64,000 nt of DNA. Source: Cycas panzhihuaensis. Its lineage: Eukaryota > Cycadophyta. Under the pieces are notes generated by a model. It searched no databases, had not been told where the DNA came from, and worked only from the letters and a program-made list of their open reading frames with translations. Shown here piece after piece: positions 1 to 8,470 of this stretch; the stretch's first letter is position 1; each line of letters starts with the position of its first letter. The position numbers were made by a program, and so were the translations under genes. Where the stretch lies: positions 107,205,741-107,269,740 of the forward strand of contig CM041465.1 in the NCBI GenBank assembly GCA_023213395.1, given 5' to 3'.

Positions 1-2230
1 TGGGATTACCATACCTTGGTCTCAGGAACTCAAGAGTTTCTCGCATCCATCCCAAGATCCACCTAAGAGGGTGATGATCCCATTTACTACCCGAGTAACC
101 AGCCCCACCCTTCTGACATTCATCCTTCTGCTTACACAGTAGAAGGCTCGCCTCTTCATGAGATTCGCCATCCGATTGGTGATCCTTATGAAGAGTGCCC
201 TGAGGGGTCTCCATCATTTGAGGTCCCATCGACCTCTTATGGTTATGAAGATACCCCTCTCGCTGATGTGATTGAAGCTATCAGCAAGTACTTTTGAGTA
301 ACTTGCCTTCAACTACATCCCAGGTGGTTTGAAGAAGCCTTGCGCAATAGGGTGCTTTCTTCATCTGTACCTGCACCTCCTACGACAAGTAATCCTTTCG
401 TTTATGTGCACTCGTCCCACTCTGTGTCTACACCCACTTTGGGGACAAGTATCATACCCTCTATTCCTAGTCAATGTCCTAATTCTTCAGGACCTGTTCG
501 CAGTGTGTCCTTTCCCCAATTTAGGGTTAGCATGCCTTTTCCAAGTCAAGCAAATGTGCCACCCTCAAACGTGGTACATGTATTCCCTAGTAGGCCTAGA
601 GGTCCTACTAGTACTACTGCTACTAACTATGTAGGATCCGCTCCCACATATATTCAAATCCTATCCAGTGGTCCTTCCCTTTACTTACCTCCAAGTTATG
701 CATTTTAACCTTAGGGGCAGGGTAAGGGAAACCATCTTCTAGCTTATGGAGTGGACCTGTTATAACTATATGGGATTGTACCACCTATGGGTGGCCCATA
801 TGGGTAGAATTCAGTCCCACACTCTCTATTTCCACCATCTAGTGTGACTTCTTTCGCTACATCTTCGCAAGGAAACCTAACTCCCTTCCAAGGCATTTAT
901 CCTTAAGCCCCCTTTCAATAAGGGGCGTTTCCCCAAGGAGGGATGAGTTTACCACCCTCATCCATTCCTTGTCCACTGCCATTCGTCAACCCTATGGCCC
1001 ATGTAAGAGCACGTCCCTTCATGGATTATAGGTCGACACCGCTATCCGTTGAGGCGTTAAGAACTAATCTACTGCCTCACCCTCCTGAAGTTCCCAAATT
1101 CAATGAAACTTCATCGCAAGACCCATTTGAACACATGCGTAGTTTTTCTATGGCGTGTATAGACTACTGGACTTACGACCATATCCTAATGAAACTATTT
1201 CCATGATCCTTGTAGGGCAACACCCTTAAATGGTTCTACCATCTCCCTGCCCACTCTATCTTTTCATTCCAGTAATTGGTGGATGAATTCATCAACTACT
1301 TTAATGTAGCCCGTCCATTTAAGAGTAGAATGAAATCTCTCCTTTCGCTCAAACAAGGTCATGATGAAATGAATCATGACTTTGTGAGATAATTCCATGA
1401 GCTCCTTCACTCTACTAAGGCCACACTGCCTGAGGAGTTGAAGAGAGATCTTTTTGTTAATGCACTTCATCTTGAAGTGCATGTGGAAGTCATCAAAATG
1501 GGGGCAACCACGTGTGACTTTGTAATCACGAAATGCTTAGCGTTAGAGGCTATTGAGATCCAAGCTGGACTCAAGAGACCTCTTAAGCCCTCACAACATT
1601 GTGAGGCACCTCCCCCAGCCAAGGAAACTAAACCCCCATAACCCACCAAGTCTACTTCTCATTCAACTAAGAGGACTTTAGACCCTCTTACTTCTGCCAT
1701 ACGCTCATTCGAGCGTACAATGAAGGAACTTAAACTCTAAACCCCTTCATCGCCAACCTCCAACAAAGAAATTCAATAGGCTCCTCAAGCTACTCCCCCT
1801 AAAGGAGGTAGTACCCAACCTTCTCAAGTGAGGAAAGTTGATCCTCTACTTGAGAAGAAGTGGTACTCCGTCCATGGGGATTGCTTCCATGATAACTCAT
1901 GTTGTTGGGTGCAACACCCTCGCAATGCCCCGCCACATGACTCATCTCTCAAATAGGCCTCGAGACCCAATCTCGATCAACCCGTCCATAAGGATCTATT
2001 CCCCAAACATGGGGAGCATGATTGCAATGCTCAACAAAGAAATAACCAAAACTGGGGTAGATCCCCCGATTCTCACCCTTCGCACGGTAGAGGGAAGGGT
2101 GCGCGAGATTCATCATCCTCCTCATGTTCCCCTGACCGCTATACTCCATCACCTTCACGATCCTACAACAAGGGAAAGAAGGTTGTCCAATTGCTTGAGA
2201 CCACTCTGTTGTATGCTTTAACCTAGTCTC
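1..2230 (+). pseudogene. gag: gag of copy A (5' partial, multiple stops)
   Basis: Capsid gene remnant of a Ty3/gypsy element. The N-terminal third is a Ser/Pro-rich low-complexity stretch (to about 900). A retrotransposon gag capsid domain follows at about 1060-1600, recognisable by the pattern LLPHPPEVPKFNETS, then LKWFYHLP, then a helix ending LEAIEIQAGLK. At 1857-1905 a Cys/His cluster (W-Y-S-V-H-G-D-C-F-H-D-N-S-C-C) occupies the place where Tat gag proteins carry their atypical zinc-knuckle-like motif. The frame is interrupted by several in-frame stops, among them TAA at 1639-1641, which is also present in copies B and C. Comparison with B shows TAG at about 2224 where B reads CAG. The start codon lies left of the window. 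Confidence 0.85.
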
Positions 2231-3203
2231 AAGCTGCTAAAGAGACCACTAGTGCCTCTTCATCCATATCTCACCTTGATCCTCTTCCAGAAACTTCTCT
2301 TTCAGAACCCCCTGCGCTTCCCAAGACTATTCCAGTATGCCCTGGCCGTTATGATTTTTGAAGGGTGCTTACCCAACCCATAGGGAAGGGTAAGCCCTTC
2401 TCTATCATTGACAAGCTCTACACCGTCACTGAGGGGATGTCATTGATGGATGTCTTCTTCTTGAAGCTCTTGGCCAACAAGATACTTCCATCCATGTGGT
2501 AGGTGCTACCTCCCATGGACCACCTGTCATCTCATTTGATCCCAGAGATCTCCCATCTCCCAATAAACAGGAGAAGCTTTTGTATTACCCATTCGTCATT
2601 ACCATTAACACTCCTGATTTTATCATAAAGAGGACCATTGTAGATAATGGCTCCTCAGTTAATGCTATACCTGCACATATGCTCAAGGAGCTAGGCATAG
2701 TAGCTCTTAAATCTGTCCCTTAGAAATGCCAAGGGTATGATGGGACTGAGAAGTCCCCTTTAGGGATAGTCTCCCTTTCCCTCATCTTAGGAGGGAAAAC
2801 TGTTTCTGTCGAAGTTGTTGTACTCGATATCGATGTGGAGTACAACCTCTTATTGGACTGACCATGGCTTGACCAAATGGGAGCAATCTGCTCCATGCAT
2901 TGGGGGCAACTTAAATTTATCCATGAAGGATGAGTTAAAGTTGTCGCCCATGAGCCTATGCTATCTCACACCTCTCATCCAGCCTGCCAGGCTATTTTCG
3001 ATGATGAAGATAGTGATCCTGAGGAGGCTACCCCTTCTATGGGACCTTTGTTTCAAGAGACTGACCTTCATCAGCTAGACCCTATGCCATGTCATGAGCC
3101 AAACCTAGTTAGGTTTGCCCTTATTGGCATAGGTGGTTACGGTTACTTAGCCGTCACGGGTGATTCTGAGTCATATAGCAAGGATTATGAGCCCTCTCCT
3201 TGA
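2231..3203 (+). pseudogene. retropepsin-type protease region of copy A
   Basis: Aspartic protease of the gag-pol polyprotein, which cleaves Gag and Pol in the particle. The active-site motif VDNGSSVNAIP lies at about 2638-2670 and matches the D-x-G-S/T signature of retropepsins; the catalytic Asp is intact here, whereas copies B and C read Asn. The flank FDPRDLP and the C-terminal VEYNLLLD-x-PWL agree with the sister copies. One frame runs from 2496 to the stop after 3201, broken by a TAG at about 2721 (TGG in B and C), a TGA at about 2860, and a TGA at about 2929. An acidic Ser-rich linker follows the domain. RT, which should come next, is absent. Confidence 0.85.
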
Positions 3204-3627
3204 TGCGTCATCCTAGTTTCATGAGCACCTAGGGGAATATCTTGATCAGATATTCCTACTCCTCTTCATTCCACATTAGCTCCTGAGCCACTGGTCCTGA
3301 ACCAGCCACTTGTTTCACCTTCTCAGCTTCCTTGAGCGGTTTCACGTAGGTGCTTGTATCGACGGGCCACTCGTAGAGGCACTTCTTCTTCACGCTCTAG
3401 ATCCTTGCCTAGGACTAGAGCCACTCATACTCAGACATAACCTTGCCACGTGACCTGTCGCGTGTCAGGTTCATTGCACTCATCTGGTTTTGACCATAGC
3501 AAGTTTACTAGTAGGCCTAGCCATACTGGGCCTAGCCTTCATCACTTATCTCCTATTCTGTGTGTGACTACCCCTACCCCTATGTGGTCTAGGCACACCT
3601 CTTTTTCCCTTTACGCTTTGAAATGAA
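3204..3627 (+). other. unassigned stretch at the pol deletion junction of copy A
   Basis: This 0.42 kb stands where copies B and C have over 3 kb of linker, RT, RNase H and integrase. I see no RT or integrase motif. One frame gives an Arg/Ser/Thr-rich peptide around 3350-3430, which may be leftover linker or filler DNA. Confidence 0.5.
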
Positions 3628-4155
3628 CCTAAACTACCATCTTAAGTTCATTCTCATTCCTCCCAGCCACAGGTGGGATGACAACTTAAGATGGTCTTCT
3701 TCATCTCCTTTTGGTTCCTCTCGTGGAACTCGTGTTCCCATTTCCTTTGGGACCTTGTCCTCCTATTTGGACATCCCCTAGTTAGGACGATGCTCCAAAA
3801 TGGGCCTAAACTACCATCTTAAGTTCATTCCCATTCCTCCCAGCCATGGGTGGGATGATAACTTAAGATGGTCTTCTTCATCTCCTTCTGGTTCCTCCCA
3901 GGAAACCCGTGTTTCCATTTCCTTTGGGACCTTATCCTCCTATTTGGGCATCCCCCAATTAGGACGATGCTAAAAAATGAGCCTAAACTACCATCTTAAG
4001 TTGTTCCCATTTCTCCCAGCCACGGGTGGAATGAGAACTTAGGATAGCCTCTTCCGTTTCTTTGTGGTTCCTTCTGCAGAACCCATATTCCCATATCCCT
4101 TTAGGACCTTTGTCTGCCTATTTGGGTATCCTCAAATTAGGATGATGCTCTGGAG
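3628..4155 (+). repeat. three tandem 177-bp repeats downstream of the deleted pol
   Basis: Units start at 3628, 3805 and 3982, each with CCTAAACTACC. Copies B and C have only one such unit, directly after the integrase stop (about 23045-23226 and 45330-45500). Units 1 and 2 contain a perfect 13-bp inverted repeat, ACCATCTTAAGTT and AACTTAAGATGGT, separated by roughly 40 bp. The third unit is the most diverged. Confidence 0.9.
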
Positions 4156-4604
4156 TATCGTTACTCCTCTCTCTCGCCTAGTGTTTCCTTCATATATCCT
4201 GCTATGTTCCTCCATGGACGTGCGTGTCGCTCTATTTCTAACCTCACACCTCTTTATCACCTCTACTCATAGTGGACATGTATGCTCCTATTAGATATAT
4301 AACTATGCATGGAAGGAAATACGTGCATCATATGACAAAACATCTATAACATGCATAACAAAACATACATGTCATCTGTCACACATGATATACACATCAT
4401 CACATATTAAAATAGGGTACCAATTGCCCTATATATATATATATATACACATCAAAATCATATATCACATTGTACATGTAGGAAGCCGGTGTCCTTGCAA
4501 GGGGGGGGGTACAATTATATGAGTCTATATATGACCCCCTAGAGGCCCGTGCTTTCCCCTGCCAAAATTAAATATATGTGTCCTACTCTATTGCTGCCCC
4601 GCTC
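4156..4604. other. convergent spacer, copy A
   Basis: AT-rich noncoding DNA between the expected 3' end of pol and the 3' end of the opposite-strand gene. It holds a short (TA)n run at about 4432-4446 and a poly-G run at 4501-4510. No canonical AATAAA was identified on either strand. Confidence 0.6.
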
Positions 4605-5170
4605 TTAGGGTACCATCTCCTGGTCTGTGTGATCCCTCTCCTGGGGACCACATCCCTCCGAGGCTCCTCCTAAGCCTCTGCAAGCTCCCTGCTTGCTCCC
4701 CTCATCACGTGGCCATCTCAGGGTCATCGCTGCCGTATGGGTATATGTCTTGCTCCTGCTTGACCTCGATGCCACCTAGTCCACCAGCTGATCGTATCTA
4801 GTCTAGATACGATCTCTCTCACTCTCCACTCCTCGGAGATGCTCCTCCATCACTACTATCCAAACCACGCTCCCTGTATCTCTACCTGCTCCTCCCTGAG
4901 CCTCTAGAGCCTGTACACGCCTCTATAGCGTGTCGTGCTCGTCCCTAGCCTTATCCAACTCTTGCTGCATCTGTCCTCTGAATGCCATGTGTTCCTAGGA
5001 CTTTACAGCCTAGACGTCTCTCGCCCTCACTAATGGGGCGAATGCTGCCATATGTGCACCTACCGATCTAGGCGCATCCTCGTCCTGGATGGGCAATTGT
5101 CCCTCTGCATATTCCTGAGGGAACATCTCCCTCACCATAGCCTCTACCAATCGCCTGATCTCCATGGTAC

Positions 5171-5282
5171 CTACAAATCTGACATACCATATGTCAGTAT
5201 ATATCTAACTGTATACCAAGATAAAATCAAATCAAACTATCTATCTGGCTACCAAATGACTGAGGAAATGGTTAGGTCTCAC
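5171..5282 (-). other. intron 2 of opposite-strand gene, copy A
   Basis: Donor CCAG|GTGAGA (GT at 5282-5281) and acceptor ATTTGTAG|GT (AG at 5172-5171) on the minus strand; 112 bp. The same sites exist in copies B (113 bp) and C (237 bp). It is a phase 1 intron. Confidence 0.75.
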
Positions 5283-6486
5283 CTGGTGTGGCCACTGGCT
5301 CCTCTGCCTATGTGGTAACCTCTCCTCTTAGCTCTCTGCCAGTTGCTTATACCTACTCCTCAGGTACCACCTCTACCTGGGCCTCTCTCCTCACCGAGAC
5401 TGGCTCAGCTGCTGCCTCTTTAGATCTCCTCATGATTTGTAGCCTGCGGGCCCTCGTCACTAGCCCCCTGCTCTCCTCTGTAGCCCCTGAAGTGCCTGCC
5501 CCTCTTTCGGTAGTCCCAGATGGTCCTGTTGCTCTTCCTACTATCCCTAATGGACCTGCCTCTCTCGCAGGTCGTGATGGGCCAGCCCTATCTCCTCCAT
5601 CATCATCATCATCATCGTCACCTGGGAGCGCTCCTGCTCTGCTTGCCTCATCGTCACTATCCCACCTCACTGCCCTATACGGATCCGTTACATAATCCGT
5701 CATGGTGAGGAGGTCCAACGATGTCGCCTCCACTGAGCGCCAAACATGGGCCTGGGCCTTTGTCCCCCTTAGTCTGGTCTGGCACCTGTGGACCATTGAG
5801 GCCTACTCTGCAATGGGGTGTGGTCCTCCCACTAGTGCCACTACTCTGAAATAGTAAAAAAACCAACACTGTAGCAATGTGCTGTATGATAATCCTCCCT
5901 TGCTGGTCATCCTGATAGCATCCAGCTGTGCAACGAGGTTTGCTACTATTAGGGTGGCCTAGTCCATCCTCTCGCTAGCCTCACAATGGTGCACTGCATC
6001 CATCCATCCCCCAGGAATGTCTCTATAGTTCTGTTTCTAGGAAACCCAAAACAGAATGCATAATGTAATAAGTTTCCTCACCCGAGGAATCCTGGACATA
6101 ACCATAGTTTGGAGAGGAACTCCTCTCCTCTCCCATCTGTTTGTCCTTGTAAAGAATACTGCTGCCTCTCTATGTGCTGCCTCATTGCTAGGCAGTGCTC
6201 CCAGTGTCACCAGCCTTCTAGTCACCGGTACTCCCAAAATCTGCCAGATATTCCTCGGCATCACCATCATGTCTTCCACCTGGGGTAGGTGGAAAATATG
6301 CCTCCTCCTATCCTAGTGGGATACGATATCCATAAGCAACCTCTGGTCTGATGTAAACTGAGGTGTCTTTAGGGCCTTGAACATGCCACACCTCCGTAGG
6401 ACCCCCTTGTCCTCCCTGGACATCATCTCTATATAGCTAAGCATCGCCATATCTATGTTCTCGTGGTTATCGACCGCGATAATAGG

Positions 6487-6968
6487 CTGTCAACACCATA
6501 AAAACAGTCATGTCAAGCCTGTATCTATCATCTATCTTCTTGGATATCTCCCAACTCTTTCTGCTTGAGATTTAGGGCCTCATGGCCCCTCATCTTCTTT
6601 TTCTGTAGGTCTGCCTTCGTACTGCGCTAAACTTCATAGTACCACAACGTTTAGCTTGGGTCCCGCAGCGATCGGGGCCCCACGGCAAAGATCATGGCAC
6701 CACGATCTTTGCTGTGGTATGAATAGCACCCCCCCCAAAAGGGAGGGGTTTCTGCCCCAAAAATTAAAGAAATTCCTTTGGGTGGACCCCTGTGGGGCCT
6801 ACTGAGACCAGGGCTCCCTAATGCCTAGGTCCCTCCTCTTTCTGGGTCTAATTTAGACTTCGAGAGGCTATCATTTACCTATATGGGGTACAAAAACTAC
6901 CTAAAAATCAATAAAAAGCATTCAATTTCAAACTTTGAAATGGGATAGGTTTCATAGGATCCACTCAC
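6487..6968 (-). other. intron 1 of opposite-strand gene, copy A
   Basis: Donor GATCTA|GTGAGTGG (GT at 6968-6967) and acceptor GGTGTTGACAG|CC (AG at 6488-6487) on the minus strand; 482 bp. The sister introns are 492 and 487 bp. It contains the palindromic GTACC and AAAGATC modules at about 6634-6718. Confidence 0.75.
6634..6718. repeat. palindromic module in intron 1, copy A
   Basis: Two adjacent imperfect palindromes: TTCATAGTACCACAACG flanked by AAAC and GTTT, and GCAAAGATCATGG/CCACGATCTTTGC with a 2-bp loop and one mismatch. Related modules occur in intron 1 of copies B and C and inside the LTRs. Confidence 0.7.
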
Positions 6969-7150
6969 TAGATCTACCCTGGCTGTTATCATTGCATCCC
7001 GATGATCCCGCTGGCTCTCTCCGTACGCTGATCCAATGGTCCGATCTCCCTCCGCATGCCTTCGAAGTCGGGCAGCGCTCTGCTATATAAGGAAATGGCT
7101 CTAGTTTCTCATAAGAGCCGGTGAAAATGAATATGTTTTCCATTGAATTT

Positions 7151-7160
7151 CTTTATATAG
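7151..7160 (-). promoter_or_regulatory. TATA box of opposite-strand gene, copy A
   Basis: CTATATAAAG on the minus strand. The same context (CGCCTATATAA) precedes the same gene in copies B (19973) and C (42056). Transcription would be expected to begin about 30 bp downstream, near 7128. Confidence 0.7.
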
Positions 7161-7669
7161 GCGGGGGCCCTGACGGGCACTACCTCCGGTTTTGCTCTCG
7201 CGATAGCTGTTGGAACCATCCCGTTTCCCCAATCACCTTTGTCTTTTGGCCCTACCACCCATTGCACTCTTTTGAAGCCTTTTTGACCCTCTATTATAAG
7301 TGCATTTATGGCACCTCATCATTGCGCCTTTTTGTATGGCCCTTCTGTCTCATTTTATGTGCCACTCTCGTGTATGCCTGAGTCTATACTCGTTTGGCTC
7401 ATTTCACTGTTTTGGACCTATTTTTGCAGCTATTTTCTACTCTTGGGGTCCCTAGAGGGAAGGCTCCCCTATTCGGGGGGCATGTTTTGCTTCCCAAAGT
7501 GACCTTTGGTACTCCAGGGTGCTCTTTTTTCTGCCCGCTCTTGAGTAGCAGTCGGATTGCTTACTCTCATCCTTAGGTAGCCTAACCATGAGGTCCTCCT
7601 ACCCTTTGTGACCACTTATTGCCCACTATTTGAGCCTCTCTTTAGCTCTATTATTGTTTTTATCACCAG
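7161..7669. other. divergent spacer between the two accessory genes, copy A
   Basis: About 0.5 kb separates the TATA box of the opposite-strand gene from the second RNase H gene. It is pyrimidine-rich on the + strand and ends in a strong 3' splice site (TTTTTATCACCAG|G, AG at 7668-7669). Small open frames here are not conserved in the sister copies. Confidence 0.6.
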
Positions 7670-7685
7670 GATCTTGTGTTCACCT

Positions 7686-8264
7686 ATGTCCCTCTACATT
7701 TTCACTGACGACGGAAGCTGCGGTAACCCTGGACCTTCTACTACCTCTTGGATCCTTCGCAGCCCCTCCGGATATGATTTCCTGCGCTCTAGGATCTTCT
7801 TCCCTGAAGTAACTAATAATGAAGCCAAATACATGGCCATTATTGAAGCCCTCACTGATGCTCTCCCTTTCCACAACAGACCTATCATTTTGTTTTATGA
7901 TTCTCAGGTTTTTGTGTCCCATCTCACCCAAGTTTACCACGTACGATGCCGTCACTTGAGAACCCTCACTTTGGCCACCAGATCTCTCTTGGCCCGCTTC
8001 TCATCCGTTGACATTTAGCACATCCCTTGGGACCTCAATGCTAAGGCAGATGGCCTCGTCCACCTCATCCTTGAGCATCACCTCCCTCTTCTTGGTGACC
8101 ACCTTTGAGAGACTTATTTAGCCAGCCCATTGCTCCAAGTCTCTGGTTACCTTTATTCTGACTTACTTGTTTTCATCTATTGGGTGCCCTCATATCACTC
8201 GTTCCACTTCAACAACAGGGGCATCCCCCTCATTGGCTTTCTTCACCTACAGGTCAACTTTTAG
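7686..8264 (+). pseudogene. second (aRNH-type) RNase H of copy A
   Basis: An RNase HI-fold domain of the kind called aRNH in Tat-lineage elements, separate from the RT-linked RNase H. RNase H degrades the RNA strand of RNA/DNA hybrids during reverse transcription. Acidic residues are visible in FTDDGSCGNPG (residue about 9), TNNEAKY, YDSQVFVSHL and NAKADGL, so all four catalytic positions are kept in this copy. I chose ATG at 7686 because the homologous ATG is kept in B and C and lies 16 bp after a 3' splice site. In-frame stops occur at 8016-8018 and about 8107; the frame then runs to TAG at 8262-8264. The gene lies between the opposite-strand gene and the 3' LTR, not inside pol. Confidence 0.85.
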
Positions 8265-8456
8265 ACGATGCATAGGTAGCCCCTATGTTGTCCTCGTCTC
8301 TGTCTCCCTTATCCATGCATTCTTCCATGACACTCACTGACACCCTTGGTCCATATGTTGTTCATGGTTTATTTATATATATATGCATGTGCTACTAACA
8401 GTTTTTGGTTGTCAGCATTCACCATCATACCACGCTTCTGAGCGGTGAGGCTCTAC
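8265..8456. other. 3' untranslated spacer, copy A
   Basis: Noncoding stretch between the second RNase H and the polypurine tract, with a short TA run at 8370-8382. No gene seen. Confidence 0.6.
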
Positions 8457-8470
8457 TGCCAAAGGGGTAG
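8457..8470 (+). promoter_or_regulatory. polypurine tract, copy A
   Basis: TGCCAAAGGGGTAG directly before the LTR start TGTTTCCC. It would prime plus-strand synthesis. Copies B and C carry CCAAGGGGGTAG and CCAAGGGGGCAG at the same place. Confidence 0.8.

Larger units (their letters stand above)
4605..7130 (-). pseudogene. opposite-strand spliced accessory gene of copy A, PMD-like
   Basis: A three-exon gene antisense to gag-pol. Exon 1 runs from about 7130 to 6969, exon 2 from 6486 to 5283 and exon 3 from 5170 to a TAA at 4607-4605. Exon 2 starts in phase 0, is 1204 bp long, and ends in phase 1. Exon 3 then reads in the matching phase to the TAA with no net shift. The protein resembles the plant mobile domain: DRRRHIFHLPQVEDM and ILGVP, then VTLGALPSNEAA, and a later LLQCWFFYYFR. 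An acidic DDDDDDD tract (about 5600-5620) and a charged exon-3 tail (ELDKARDEHDTL) follow. Several TAG/TAA codons break the frame. The predicted start is the conserved MAML near the beginning of exon 2. The role is unknown. The PMD assignment rests on motif recognition. Confidence 0.75.

Noticed and set aside
5353-6486. The opposite-strand gene as a host gene
   Set aside because: It lies at the same position and orientation in three independent element copies, between pol and the second RNase H, so it belongs to the element.
6952-7143. Exon 1 frame as the true start of the accessory protein
   Set aside because: The ATG lies only about 17 bp from the TATA box, probably above the transcription start, and the frame is out of phase with exon 2 in all copies.
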